In this document: piece by piece, positions 19,281 to 28,370 of the stretch
How the letters are laid out: each line of letters starts with the position of its first letter
Position numbering within the stretch: the first letter of the stretch is position 1
DNA from: Thalassotalea ponticola
Lineage (GTDB): Bacteria > Pseudomonadota > Gammaproteobacteria > Enterobacterales > Alteromonadaceae
Assembly (NCBI RefSeq): GCF_041379045.1
Contig: NZ_CP166871.1
Span: forward strand, 2,914,001 to 2,978,000
Direction of reading: 5' to 3'
DNA: 64,000 nucleotides
The notes under the pieces: generated by a model
Databases searched by the model: none
Seen by the model: the letters and a program-made list of their open reading frames with translations, nothing else
What the model was told of the DNA's origin: nothing
Program-made: the position numbers and the translations under genes

Positions 19281-19493
19281 TGTATTTGCCCTTTCTAATG
19301 CTCACAATTGAGCGGTCTAAATGTCTTACAACTAAAAGTGGCGCGTATTATAAACTAAAACCTTGCAATAAGCCGAAGTTTTTTGTTTCATAGCAAGTAA
19401 ATAATAAAAATGCTTGTGCGGCAAAAACCGTTTGAGTAGGAAACCGGCATTTCAGGCTGTCAAAGACAGTGCAGGTAGATGAGATATTCAAGC

Positions 19494-19513
19494 GCACCGC
19501 AACAATGCGGTGC
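19494..19513. promoter_or_regulatory. possible secondary NtrC-type inverted repeat
   Basis: GCACCGC-N6-GCGGTGC is a perfect 7-base inverted repeat that abuts the main NtrC site. Its inner spacing is wider than the usual NtrC site, so it is weaker evidence. It could be a low-affinity site or a site for another regulator. Confidence 0.4.
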
Positions 19514-19527
19514 ACCAAACTAGTGCA
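19511..19527. promoter_or_regulatory. NtrC-binding site upstream of glnA
   Basis: TGCACCAAACTAGTGCA has perfect TGCAC/GTGCA arms with the 7-base spacer of known NtrC enhancer sites. Its centre lies about 118 bases before the inferred glnA start point, close to the arrangement in enteric glnA. Confidence 0.8.
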
Positions 19528-19610
19528 CCGCAGCACCAGAATGATCCAACTGGGACGCGAAAATAAAACGAATAAATATAATAGCCTTATATATTAATCA
19601 CTTGAAAAGT

Positions 19611-19626
19611 TGGCATGGTTTTAGCT
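19611..19626 (+). promoter_or_regulatory. sigma-54 promoter of glnA
   Basis: TGGCATGGTTTTAGCT has GG and GC exactly 10 bases apart, as in the -24/-12 consensus. The start point would be near 19637, leaving a leader of about 68 bases before ATG 19705. Confidence 0.75.
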
Positions 19627-19704
19627 TACTAAATGTCAATCAGGTCGGTATACGGCTAATAAAAAATTTTAATAATCAACCTGCACACACATACGGAGAC
19701 TTTC

Positions 19705-21111
19705 ATGTCACAAGCAGTTTTAGATCTAATTAAAGAAAACGACGTAAAATTTGTTGATTTACGCTTCACTGACTCAAAGGGTAAAGAGCAACACGTTTCT
19801 CTTCCTCACCATCAGATTGATGAAGATTTCTTCGAAGATGGCAAAATGTTCGATGGTTCTTCTATCGCTGGTTGGAAAGGTATCAACGAATCAGACATGG
19901 TATTGATGCCAGATGCGTCAACTGCTGTGCTTGACCCATTTACTGAAGAAGTTACATTAAACATCCGTTGTGACATCCTTGAGCCAGCAACGATGCAAGG
20001 TTACAGCCGTGACCCTCGTTCAGTTGCCAAGCGCGCTGAAGAGTACATGCGTTCAACAGGCATCGCAGACACCGTATTAGTTGGTCCAGAGCCAGAGTTC
20101 TTCGTATTTGATGATGTAAAATTCAAAGCAGACATGTCAGGCGCTATGTACAGCATTGACGACAAAGAAGCACACTGGAACAGCTCAACTTCATACGAAG
20201 ATGGTAACCACGGTCACCGTCCACGTGTTAAAGGTGGTTACTTCCCAGTAGCACCAGTTGACTCATCACAAGATCTTCGTTCAGCAATGTGTCTAGTAAT
20301 GGAAGAAATGGGCCTTGTTGTTGAAGCGCATCACCACGAAGTTGCAACCGCTGGTCAAAACGAAATCGCTTGTCGTTTCAACACCATGGTTAACAAAGCT
20401 GACGAAGTACAAATCTACAAGTATGTTGTACACAACGTAGCGCACGCTTACGGTAAAACGGCTACGTTCATGCCTAAGCCATTAGTTGGTGACAACGGTA
20501 CTGGTATGCACGTTCACCAATCTCTAGCAAAAGACGGTGTTAACCTATTTGCTGGCGACCAATACGGTGGTCTTTCTGAAACTGCTCTTTACTACATCGG
20601 CGGTATTATCAAGCACGCTAAAGCACTAAACGCTTTCACTAACGCGTCAACTAACTCGTACAAGCGTCTAGTTCCAGGTTTCGAAGCACCAGTAATGCTT
20701 GCATACTCTGCGCGTAACCGTTCAGCGTCAATCCGCATTCCAGTGGTACCTTCACCGAAAGCTCGTCGTATCGAAGTTCGCTTCCCTGATCCGACAGCTA
20801 ACCCATACTTAGCATTCTCAGCAATGCTTATGGCTGGCCTTGACGGTATCAAGAACAAGATCCACCCTGGCGATGCAATGGACAAAGACTTGTACGACCT
20901 ACCAGCAGAAGAAGCTGCGGCGATCCCACAAGTAGCGTCATCTCTAGAAGAAGCATTAAACGCTCTTGAAAACGACCGTGAGTTCTTAACAGCTGGTGGC
21001 GTTATGGATGACGACATGATCGACGCATACATTGCACTTAAACGCGACGAAGTTGAAACGTTAAACATGACAACTCACCCTGTAGAGTTCGAAATGTACT
21101 ACAGCGTTTAA
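19705..21111 (+). CDS. glnA: glutamine synthetase, type I
   Basis: GlnA makes glutamine from glutamate, ammonia and ATP as a dodecamer in the cytoplasm. Family signatures: [12 protein letters not shown] near residue 55, [16 protein letters not shown] and the adenylylation-site loop [10 protein letters not shown] near residue 397, so control by GlnE is expected. The 468-residue length matches the GSI-beta form. GGAGA precedes ATG 19705. Nitrogen control through NtrC and sigma-54 is indicated by the sites upstream, and ntrB-ntrC lie downstream. Codon use is highly biased. Confidence 0.99.
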   Translation: MSQAVLDLIKENDVKFVDLRFTDSKGKEQHVSLPHHQIDEDFFEDGKMFDGSSIAGWKGINESDMVLMPDASTAVLDPFTEEVTLNIRCDILEPATMQGYSRDPRSVAKRAEEYMRSTGIADTVLVGPEPEFFVFDDVKFKADMSGAMYSIDDKEAHWNSSTSYEDGNHGHRPRVKGGYFPVAPVDSSQDLRSAMCLVMEEMGLVVEAHHHEVATAGQNEIACRFNTMVNKADEVQIYKYVVHNVAHAYGKTATFMPKPLVGDNGTGMHVHQSLAKDGVNLFAGDQYGGLSETALYYIGGIIKHAKALNAFTNASTNSYKRLVPGFEAPVMLAYSARNRSASIRIPVVPSPKARRIEVRFPDPTANPYLAFSAMLMAGLDGIKNKIHPGDAMDKDLYDLPAEEAAAIPQVASSLEEALNALENDREFLTAGGVMDDDMIDAYIALKRDEVETLNMTTHPVEFEMYYSV

Positions 21112-21128
21112 TTCTATTCGCTGAACAG

Positions 21129-21159
21129 AAAAGCCCGCACTTAATGCGGGCTTTTTTTA
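21129..21159 (+). terminator. intrinsic terminator of glnA
   Basis: AAGCCCGCA and TGCGGGCTT with a short loop are followed by a T7 run, 17 bases past the glnA stop. Confidence 0.93.
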
Positions 21160-21454
21160 TGCTGATTACATAGTTAGGCGTGTTACCCCGGGTTGGTATT
21201 CTCTGCAATGAGCTATTTCGTGTAATAGCAAAGTAAAATAAACGTCGTTTGGTTATTGCAAATGAGAGAGTTCTACTGCTGCTAGTGTGATAAATCGCCA
21301 TTGCCCCTTGGCTCAAGCGAAAATATACTGGCAAACAGCGCGATATTTAGTTAAATTAACAATAGCTTGTTGTGACCTTTTAGTAAGCTTTTCGCTCACT
21401 TATCTGGGTCACTAAACTGCAATACACTTCGGTACCGTTTATCTAGGAAAGCAC
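21160..21454. other. intergenic region before the DUF4124 gene
   Basis: No gene, sigma-54 motif or NtrC site seen here. It must hold the DUF4124 promoter. Confidence 0.4.
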
Positions 21455-21985
21455 ATGTTAAGGTATGCCTTATTAACAACCCTTTTACTGAGTTTGGTAA
21501 CACCTGTTGCCGACGCCGCCAGTAAGGTGTACGTTTGGCGAGATGAAAACGGTAACATGGTCTTTTCCGATAGTCCTAAACCAGGAGCAGCAGAAGTCGG
21601 TGAAGAGATTGAAGTCAAAGACAAACAAACCATTATTTCCTCTGTGGATACATCCATTCTCGACGTCAAACCAGAACCTGTTAAAGAGCAATATGAAGTT
21701 GAGATCACCCAACCTGAAGATCACGCCACCATTCGCGACAATTCAGGCTCCATATACATTGCCGGTCGCGTTGCCCCCTTGTTTAAACGAGGTTATCAGG
21801 TTCGTCTGATGTTCAATGGCCAACAGCACGGTGAGCCACAAACGCGCTCGGTGTTTATTTTGAGAGATGTTGACCGCGGTGAACACAAAATAAAATTAGA
21901 GCTACTCGACGATACAGGCAAGGTTATTGCATCCTCCAATGAAAGAACCGTTTATTTGCACCGTGCGAGAATAAAACGCCCCTAA
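21455..21985 (+). CDS. DUF4124-domain secreted protein
   Basis: The 176-residue protein begins with a signal peptide (about residues 1-21, ending TPVADAAS) followed by a DUF4124 domain (KVYVWRDENGNMVFSDSPKPG) and a beta-rich C-terminal half (IYIAGRVAPLFKRGYQVRLMF). DUF4124 is a periplasmic module of unknown role found in many proteobacteria. It commonly sits between glnA and ntrB in this group, as here. AGGAAAG precedes ATG 21455. Any link with nitrogen control is by position only. Confidence 0.9.
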   Translation: MLRYALLTTLLLSLVTPVADAASKVYVWRDENGNMVFSDSPKPGAAEVGEEIEVKDKQTIISSVDTSILDVKPEPVKEQYEVEITQPEDHATIRDNSGSIYIAGRVAPLFKRGYQVRLMFNGQQHGEPQTRSVFILRDVDRGEHKIKLELLDDTGKVIASSNERTVYLHRARIKRP

Positions 21986-22039
21986 TTATCGCTTTTAAGG
22001 TGCAAATCTGCCGGCATTTGATTAAACTCAGATAAATGG

Positions 22040-22056
22040 CGCACCATTTTGGTGCA
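22040..22056. promoter_or_regulatory. NtrC-binding site at the ntrB start
   Basis: CGCACCATTTTGGTGCA contains perfect GCACC/GGTGC arms, the N7-spaced NtrC architecture. It ends 13 bases before the chosen ntrB start. In enterics NtrC bound at the ntrB promoter represses it, so autoregulation is inferred. Confidence 0.75.
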
Positions 22057-22068
22057 TTGGAGAGCACC

Positions 22069-23148
22069 GTGCTGAGCAACAAACACTTAAAAGAGACACG
22101 CCTATTCTACGCATCACAAATGGTGCCGCAGATGGTTACTGCGGTCATCGTGATCAATGACGAACTGTGTGTACAGTATCTCAACCCGGCAGCAGAAGCC
22201 TTGTTAAGTAAAAGCCTGAACCGACTGTTTGGGCAAAAGTTATTGGATGTGTTTACCTATTCGAGCTTGTCAGAGCAGCGCTTGACGCAAGTGTTAAACA
22301 GCGGCCAAGATTTTACCGACTCCGACGTTGTCTTTGAATTCATTGAAGGGCATCACGTGACCGTTGAGGTAACAGGTTCGGTTTCATTGTTTAACAACAC
22401 CGAGCACCTATTGCTCGAGTGTCGTCGCATCGATAAACAAAAAGAAATATCGCTTGAAGTGTTTCAAGAGCAACAATGGGAAGCGGCACAAGATTTAATC
22501 CGCGGCTTGGCTCACGAGATCAAAAATCCCTTAGGTGGTTTGCGCGGCGCAGCACAGTTACTCGATAGAGAAATACTTCCTGAACAACGCGAGTTTACCG
22601 CGATGATTATGGAACAAGCTGATCGGCTTAAAAACTTAGTCGACCGTTTGTTAGGCCCTAATCAGTTACCCAAGCTGGGTTGGTATAATATTCATGAAGT
22701 CGTTGAAAAAGTGTATCAACTAATGAGCCTAGACAACGACAAAGGCATTGCCTTTGTACGCGACTACGACCCGTCGATTCCCGATCTGCATATTGATACC
22801 GAAAAACTACAACAGACATTAATCAATATTATTGGTAACGCCAAGCAGGCTTTACCAGAAAACGGTCAAATTACCTTGAAAACTCGCATCGCAACCAATC
22901 AAACCATTCACGGTGTTAAGGTCAAGTTAGCGGTAAAGTTATCCATTATTGATAATGGCCCTGGTATTCCCCCTGACATTCAGGATACGCTTTTTTACCC
23001 CATGGTATCTGGACACCAAAATGGCACGGGTCTCGGCCTGTCAATTGCCCAAACCCTAGTCCACCAACACAACGGTAAGCTAGTCTGCCACAGCTATCCT
23101 GGGCGCACTGAATTTTCGATTATTTTACCTTTACCAAAGAGACAATAG
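22069..23148 (+). CDS. glnL: nitrogen regulation sensor kinase NtrB (GlnL)
   Basis: This soluble sensor kinase phosphorylates or dephosphorylates NtrC under PII control. An N-terminal PAS domain (VIVINDELCVQYLNPAAEAL) is followed by the H-box LIRGLAHEIKNPLGG with His149, the N-box NIIGNAKQAL and G-boxes DNGPGIP and GTGLGLS. I use GTG 22069, with GGAG upstream. An ATG at 22036 would make the NtrC site coding, adding 11 residues with no family match. It is followed after one base by ntrC. Confidence 0.95.
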   Translation: MLSNKHLKETRLFYASQMVPQMVTAVIVINDELCVQYLNPAAEALLSKSLNRLFGQKLLDVFTYSSLSEQRLTQVLNSGQDFTDSDVVFEFIEGHHVTVEVTGSVSLFNNTEHLLLECRRIDKQKEISLEVFQEQQWEAAQDLIRGLAHEIKNPLGGLRGAAQLLDREILPEQREFTAMIMEQADRLKNLVDRLLGPNQLPKLGWYNIHEVVEKVYQLMSLDNDKGIAFVRDYDPSIPDLHIDTEKLQQTLINIIGNAKQALPENGQITLKTRIATNQTIHGVKVKLAVKLSIIDNGPGIPPDIQDTLFYPMVSGHQNGTGLGLSIAQTLVHQHNGKLVCHSYPGRTEFSIILPLPKRQ

Positions 23149-23149
23149 T

Positions 23150-24553
23150 ATGCAAGCAGAACAAGTTTGGATAGTCGACGACGATAGCTCAATTCGTTGG
23201 GTACTTGAAAAAGCATTACAAAACGCAGACATCAACTGCGCCTCGTTTAGTAACGCCGACGACATTCTCCGAGCGCTTGACTACGATCAACCGCAAGTGA
23301 TTATCTCAGATATCCGCATGCCCAATATGGACGGCATGACACTGTTGGCTCGTATCAACGAACAATTTCCCAATCTGCCGGTGATCATCATGACCGCACA
23401 TTCTGATTTAGACAGTGCCGTCAATGCCTATCAAGGTGGTGCTTTTGAATATTTGCCTAAGCCATTTGACATTGACGATGCGATTGCCTTGACTCAACGA
23501 GCACTTGACCACGCCAAAGAGCAACGCGCTCGTCGAAGCAAATCAGCGCAGAGTGCACCGAGTGTCGGTATTATTGGTGAAGCTCCGGCGATGCAAGAAG
23601 TGTTTCGCGCCATCGGCCGCTTATCTCGATCGAGTATCAGCGTGCTAATCAATGGCGAATCAGGTACCGGTAAAGAACTAGTAGCCAATGCACTGCACTC
23701 TCACAGCCCGCGCAAAAATGCGCCATTTATCCCTCTCAATATGGCAGCAATTCCCAAAGAGTTAATTGAGTCAGAGCTATTTGGTCATGAAAAAGGCGCG
23801 TTTACCGGTGCCAATTCAGTTCGCGAAGGCCGTTTTGAGCAAGCTCATCAGGGCACGTTGTTTCTCGACGAGATTGGCGATATGCCAATTGACGTGCAAA
23901 CTCGTTTATTGCGTGTTTTGGCGGAAGGCGAATTTTACCGAGTCGGCGGGCACAGTCCAATAAAGGTCGATGTCAGGATCATTGCTGCTACTCATCAAAA
24001 CCTCGAAGAGCTGGTTGCAAAAGGCGAATTTCGCGAAGACTTATTTCACCGTCTTAACGTCATCCGCATTCACTTGCCCAACCTCAAAGAGCGCAAAGAA
24101 GACATTGAACAACTGGCCAAACACTTCTTGGCCATCGCGGCAAAAGAATTGGGTGTAGAGGCGAAAACCATTTCCAAGGAGGCGATCAGTTTTCTCAGTC
24201 GATGCGACTGGCCCGGCAATGTAAGGCAGTTAGAGAACACCTGTCGCTATTTAACCGTTATGGCCAGTGGTAAAGAGATATTAGTCAGCGACATGCCAGC
24301 CGAAATTGCCGCCACCAATTCTGCTAGTCCAAGCAACCACCAGACAATAGACTGGCAAAGTTTATTGGCTCAGGCCATTGATCAAAAACTGCTTAGTGGC
24401 GTCGATGATATTTTGACTCAAGTGGTACCTGAATTTGAGCGAATTTGTCTTGATAGGGCGTTGGAATTTACCCATGGCCACAAACAAGATGCGGCTAAGA
24501 AACTTGGTTGGGGAAGAAACACCTTAACTCGCAAGCTAAAAGAGTTGTATTAA
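23150..24553 (+). CDS. glnG: nitrogen regulation response regulator NtrC (GlnG)
   Basis: NtrC is the sigma-54 activator of nitrogen-scavenging genes. Domain order: receiver with Asp54 (IISDIRMPNMDG), AAA+ core with GESGTGKE Walker A, GAFTGA sigma-54 contact loop and DEIGD Walker B, and a C-terminal Fis-type helix-turn-helix (AAKKLGWGRNTLTRKLKEL). The 467-residue length is typical. Targets visible in this window are glnA, ntrB itself and perhaps astC. Confidence 0.97.
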   Translation: MQAEQVWIVDDDSSIRWVLEKALQNADINCASFSNADDILRALDYDQPQVIISDIRMPNMDGMTLLARINEQFPNLPVIIMTAHSDLDSAVNAYQGGAFEYLPKPFDIDDAIALTQRALDHAKEQRARRSKSAQSAPSVGIIGEAPAMQEVFRAIGRLSRSSISVLINGESGTGKELVANALHSHSPRKNAPFIPLNMAAIPKELIESELFGHEKGAFTGANSVREGRFEQAHQGTLFLDEIGDMPIDVQTRLLRVLAEGEFYRVGGHSPIKVDVRIIAATHQNLEELVAKGEFREDLFHRLNVIRIHLPNLKERKEDIEQLAKHFLAIAAKELGVEAKTISKEAISFLSRCDWPGNVRQLENTCRYLTVMASGKEILVSDMPAEIAATNSASPSNHQTIDWQSLLAQAIDQKLLSGVDDILTQVVPEFERICLDRALEFTHGHKQDAAKKLGWGRNTLTRKLKELY

Positions 24554-24607
24554 CCCGCCGGTACAACAGTCCATTAACAGCCAATATATCGCAGGTAACA
24601 GCAATGC

Positions 24608-24634
24608 AAAAGGGAAGCTAAACGCTTCCCTTTA
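24608..24634. terminator. terminator between ntrC and merC
   Basis: AAAGGGAAGC and GCTTCCCTTT with a 5-base loop serve both convergent genes; A/T runs lie on each side. Confidence 0.8.
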
Positions 24635-24670
24635 TTGTCTATGTCAGTAACGGCTCACGAGCGGCGCTGC

Positions 24671-25057
24671 TTATGGCGTTGCACAACCGTCGTCATCGTG
24701 GCAAGAACGACAACCGTTACACAGCTTTAGGTTTACCACATGAGCGGCAACTAATAAGCCCGCACCAAGCAATATCATCAGCGGCTGTACGCTTTCATCA
24801 ACACTGTGCTTGTGCCAGTAGATAAAGCCACCTAAAAACAATAAATAAAATGGGTAGATCTTTTTGTGGTAATTTTTAAACCCTGAGAACAATGCAAATG
24901 ACCCCAAGGCCAGAGTAGCGAATAAAAACGCGTGCTCTACGTCGTGAGACGCCCATGCTTCAAGACCAAACAGAGACAACAAAGGCAACAACACTGGTAA
25001 TAAAATACAGTGTAACGCGCACAGCGACGTCGCGGTAATGCCGAGCCTGTCTAACAT
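24671..25057 (-). CDS. MerC-family membrane metal transport protein
   Basis: The roughly 128-residue protein has four membrane helices, with a CALHC metal-binding pair in the first helix (SLCALHCILLPVLLPLLSLFG) and a cysteine/histidine-rich tail (KLCNGCRSCHDDDGC). MerC proteins carry Hg(II) across the inner membrane in mer operons, but no other mer gene is here. A Zur-like palindrome lies 68 bases upstream, so a zinc role seems as likely. ATG 25057 is chosen; GTG 25066 is possible. Confidence 0.87.
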   Translation of the reverse strand: MLDRLGITATSLCALHCILLPVLLPLLSLFGLEAWASHDVEHAFLFATLALGSFALFSGFKNYHKKIYPFYLLFLGGFIYWHKHSVDESVQPLMILLGAGLLVAAHVVNLKLCNGCRSCHDDDGCATP

Positions 25058-25124
25058 GTAAAACACCTATCTGAAGATATACTGAATCTGTGATCGAAAC
25101 GAGAAACAGAGGAAAAAATAAAGA

Positions 25125-25137
25125 GTGATATTATCAC
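25125..25137. promoter_or_regulatory. Zur-box-like palindrome upstream of merC
   Basis: GTGATATTATCAC is a perfect palindrome around one central base. It agrees with the core of the gammaproteobacterial Zur box (GTTATA-N-TATAAC) at 10 of 12 fixed positions. It sits between the epmA stop and merC, where the merC promoter must be. The assignment is by eye. Confidence 0.55.
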
Positions 25138-25166
25138 ACTTCCATCAGTATAACAGGTATTTTTTG

Positions 25167-26147
25167 TTACGCATTGTTAATGCTAAAGCTGATGACCTGA
25201 TCTATGCTCGGTTTATCTAACGCCAGCATTAACAAACGATCAACCCCTAAAGCAACACCTGCACAGTCCGGTAACCCATGGGTTAGCGCGGCGATCAACA
25301 GCTTATCGATCGGTTTGATTGGCAAGTGATTTGCGAGACGCCATTGGTTATCCTGCTCAAAGCGTCGCGCTTGCTCTTGCGCATCAGTTAACTCGTGAAA
25401 GCCATTGGCTAACTCAAAGCCCTTAAAATACAGCTCAAACCGACGAGCAACGCGTTGGTCGTGGTCATCAATACGGGCTAAGGCGCTTTGTGACGCAGGA
25501 AAATGATAGACAAAGCAAGGCCGTTGCTGACCGATTTTGGTTTCGACTAACTCGGCAAATAAAAACTGTAATATTATATCTTTATCAGTTTCTTTTAACA
25601 CCCAGTCTGCATGCAAACCGTGTGCTGTCACCTGCGCTTTTAATTGGTCAATAGAACTGGTCAGTGGATCAACGCCAACACACTGTATAAACACTTGTTG
25701 ATAGGTGATTTTTTCACTGCTTTCACAGCCTAAAATGGTTTGCATTAACTGCTCAACTTCCGCCATTAATTGCACGTGATCAAAGCCAACTCTATACCAC
25801 TCTAACATGGTAAATTCGGGGTTGTGATAACGCCCGGCAAGTTCGTGGCGAAAGGCTTTACACAATTGATAAATGCAACCACTTCCGGCAGCCAATAGGC
25901 GCTTCATCGCAAATTCAGGCGATGTTTGCAAAAACAATTGCTGCGCCTGATTACTGTTGTGTGCACTGCCATCTAACTGAGTGGCAAACGCATCGAGGTG
26001 CACATCGGTTACCGTTGCGTGAGATAAACACGGTGTTTCAACTTCCAATACGTTACGCTCGGCAAAAAATTGGCGGATGTTAGCAATTAACTTGGCGCGC
26101 TGTTTTAAAGTGGTGATATTCGCAGTGGGTTGCCAACGGTGCTCCAT
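25167..26147 (-). CDS. epmA: EF-P beta-lysine ligase EpmA (PoxA/GenX)
   Basis: EpmA is a truncated class II lysyl-tRNA synthetase paralogue that attaches (R)-beta-lysine to Lys34 of EF-P. It has the catalytic core only, with no anticodon-binding domain. The 326 residues include class II motif 2 ([21 protein letters not shown]) and motif 3 ([14 protein letters not shown]). It is on the same strand as efp, about 190 bases downstream of its stop. With epmB on the other side of efp, this forms a complete EF-P modification locus. Confidence 0.97.
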   Translation of the reverse strand: MEHRWQPTANITTLKQRAKLIANIRQFFAERNVLEVETPCLSHATVTDVHLDAFATQLDGSAHNSNQAQQLFLQTSPEFAMKRLLAAGSGCIYQLCKAFRHELAGRYHNPEFTMLEWYRVGFDHVQLMAEVEQLMQTILGCESSEKITYQQVFIQCVGVDPLTSSIDQLKAQVTAHGLHADWVLKETDKDIILQFLFAELVETKIGQQRPCFVYHFPASQSALARIDDHDQRVARRFELYFKGFELANGFHELTDAQEQARRFEQDNQWRLANHLPIKPIDKLLIAALTHGLPDCAGVALGVDRLLMLALDKPSIDQVISFSINNA

Positions 26148-26284
26148 CGTTACTGTCCTTCAACATAGGTTAACTTAGAAATAAAGGTTGTGTATTGGCG
26201 CAACAGTCAAACCTGTGGCTTGAGCAACAACGCAATTAACGCCGGCGGTATTCGCGGCTTGTGTAAGCACCGGTTTGACCGCTA

Positions 26285-26314
26285 CAAAAAAGGCTAGCTC
26301 AGTGCTAACCTTTT
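26285..26314 (-). terminator. intrinsic terminator of efp
   Basis: AAAAGGTTAGC and GCTAGCCTTTT (one mismatch) close a short loop on the minus strand. A T6 run follows. Confidence 0.82.
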
Positions 26315-26340
26315 CAGTTTAAGACAACGAGGTGTCTTTG

Positions 26341-26910
26341 TTATTTGTTCGCACGAGATACGTATTCGCCACTGCGGGTATCTACTTTAACCACTTCACC
26401 TATTTGGATGAACAGAGGTACGCGAACCACGGCTCCGGTGCTCAATGTCGCTGGCTTACCACCTGTTCCGGCGGTATCGCCTTTTAAGCCAGGGTCGGTG
26501 TCAACAATTTCAAGTTCTACAAAATTTGGCGGAGTTACGGTAATTGGGCTTCCGTTCCACAAAGTGATGGTACACATGTCACCTTCTTTTAACCACTTCA
26601 CATTATCGCCCACTGCTGCTTCGTCTGCTGCAATTTGTTCGAACGTGTCGTTGTTCATAAAGTGCCAAAACTCACCATCGGCATATAGGTACGCCAAATC
26701 GGTATCCATAACGTCAGCACCTTCAACTGACTCACCTGATTTAAAGGTTTTTTCAAGAACTTTACCTGAAATTAGCTTGCGGATTTTTACGCGGTTAAAT
26801 GCCTGACCTTTACCGGGTTTAACAATTTCGTTTTCTAGAATGTTACACGGCTCTCCGTCAATCATTAACTTCAGGCCAGCCTTAAATTCATTGGTACTAT
26901 AATTACCCAT
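26341..26910 (-). CDS. efp: elongation factor P
   Basis: EF-P stimulates peptide-bond formation at polyproline stalls. The 189-residue protein has the modified-loop sequence [13 protein letters not shown] with Lys34 as the acceptor for beta-lysine. epmA and epmB, needed to make and attach it, flank the gene. Three OB-like domains follow in the family order. The divergent epmB starts 88 bases away, so both promoters lie in that gap. Confidence 0.98.
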   Translation of the reverse strand: MGNYSTNEFKAGLKLMIDGEPCNILENEIVKPGKGQAFNRVKIRKLISGKVLEKTFKSGESVEGADVMDTDLAYLYADGEFWHFMNNDTFEQIAADEAAVGDNVKWLKEGDMCTITLWNGSPITVTPPNFVELEIVDTDPGLKGDTAGTGGKPATLSTGAVVRVPLFIQIGEVVKVDTRSGEYVSRANK

Positions 26911-26998
26911 AGTGTTCTCTTATGTATTTGTGTTCTCGAATAGATTAAAATCTGTCGCCAAGATAAATACGCTTGGTATTTACCCGTAGAGATTATTA

Positions 26999-28021
26999 AT
27001 GACGCAAATAATAACCCGAATTGAGGACAATGTGCATAGCTTTTGGGAAAAAGAGTTAGCAAATGTTGTCACCGACCCCAAACAACTCTTGTCTATGCTA
27101 AATATAGACGAGAAACAGTACCGTTCACATTTTAATGCGCGCAAGCTGTTTCCAGTTCGAGTACCGCGCCCGTTTATTGCCAAAATGCAATGTGGGAAAA
27201 TTGACGATCCGCTATTGCGTCAAGTCATGCCGAGCAGTGAAGAGTTTGTCGACGTCGAGGGCTTTATCAGCGATCCGCTTGAGGAACACAACACCGTAGC
27301 CGAAGGTTTACTGCACAAATATCACAATCGCGTATTGATGATTGTTAAGGCCGGTTGTGCGGTTAACTGCCGCTATTGTTTTCGCCGTCATTTTCCCTAC
27401 CAAGACAACAGCCCGAACAAGCAAAGGTGGCAGCCAGCACTTGACTACATCAGTGCCCACGACGAGCTCAACGAAGTGATCTTTTCAGGGGGCGACCCAC
27501 TCATGGCAAAAGACAGCCACCTGCAATGGCTCGTTGACAAAGTCAGTGACGTTAGCCACATTAAACGCCTGCGCATTCACACTCGACTACCTGTTGTCAT
27601 CCCCAAGCGCATTAACCAAGCGCTACTCGACACCTTGTCGCAAACTCGCTTGCAAGTTGTTATGGTATTACACATTAATCACAGCAACGAGTTGTGTGAC
27701 GATCTTGCTCAAGCGGTGGCGCAACTAAGACAGCACAATGTACTGGTACTTAACCAAAGCGTGCTGTTAAAAGGCGTCAATGACGATAGTGCGGTACTGT
27801 GTGAGTTATCTGAGCGCTTATTCGATATTGGTGTGATACCCTATTACCTGCATCTGCTCGATCCGGTAAAAGGGGCTGCTCACTTTAACGTTGAGCTAAG
27901 CGCCGCCACCACGATTGCCAAACAAATGATGGCTAACTTGCCTGGCTTTTTAATGCCCAAAGTTGTGCAGGAGCTCGCTGGAGAAGCCAACAAAACCCCG
28001 ATTAATTTATCATTGTGTTAA
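26999..28021 (+). CDS. epmB: EF-P-lysine 2,3-aminomutase EpmB
   Basis: EpmB is a radical SAM, PLP enzyme that turns (S)-alpha-lysine to (R)-beta-lysine for EF-P modification. The cluster motif is CAVNCRYC in VKAGCAVNCRYCFRRHFPY. The HYLHLLDPVKGAAHF-like region near residue 280 is family-typical. The 340-residue length fits YjeK. It is divergent from efp and 9 bases ahead of the next small gene. Confidence 0.97.
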   Translation: MTQIITRIEDNVHSFWEKELANVVTDPKQLLSMLNIDEKQYRSHFNARKLFPVRVPRPFIAKMQCGKIDDPLLRQVMPSSEEFVDVEGFISDPLEEHNTVAEGLLHKYHNRVLMIVKAGCAVNCRYCFRRHFPYQDNSPNKQRWQPALDYISAHDELNEVIFSGGDPLMAKDSHLQWLVDKVSDVSHIKRLRIHTRLPVVIPKRINQALLDTLSQTRLQVVMVLHINHSNELCDDLAQAVAQLRQHNVLVLNQSVLLKGVNDDSAVLCELSERLFDIGVIPYYLHLLDPVKGAAHFNVELSAATTIAKQMMANLPGFLMPKVVQELAGEANKTPINLSLC

Positions 28022-28030
28022 GAAATACTT

Positions 28031-28336
28031 ATGACGTCAAATATTGAAAAACACCTAGTAGACAACATTTCTCAATTGTTAAAACGCTCGCTAACGATCG
28101 ATGCGACGCTAAACGAGTTACGCCAACAAAAGCAAGCTAACTTTAACGCTATTTTCCCGAAGAACAGTGAGTTTAAGGTACACGCTGATACGTTTCAGCC
28201 GTATATTGAAGAGCTCGCTGATGAATTGCTTATTTTTCAGCAGACCCAAAATAATGAGTTGCTTATGGCGATGGTGAAAAAGATCGAGTTGTTGTACTCA
28301 CTGATCAACAAGTTTGAAACCTTATACGAACAGTAA
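28031..28336 (+). CDS. small helical protein of unknown function
   Basis: The 101-residue sequence looks almost wholly alpha-helical (LVDNISQLLKRSLTIDATL, LLMAMVKKIELLYSLINKFETL) with coiled-coil character. It has no signal or membrane segment. It starts 9 bases after epmB, so probably shares its transcript. I do not recognise the family. It need not be functionally linked to EF-P. Confidence 0.75.
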   Translation: MTSNIEKHLVDNISQLLKRSLTIDATLNELRQQKQANFNAIFPKNSEFKVHADTFQPYIEELADELLIFQQTQNNELLMAMVKKIELLYSLINKFETLYEQ

Positions 28337-28370
28337 CAATGAGCGGGCAATGGTTATGCCATTGCCTGCG

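Noticed and set aside
21038..21334. 98-codon frame opposite the glnA end
   Set aside because: Runs across the glnA terminator and into glnA; a shadow frame.
24671..25057. merC as part of a mercury-resistance operon
   Set aside because: No merR, merT, merP or merA in the window, and the upstream operator is Zur-like.
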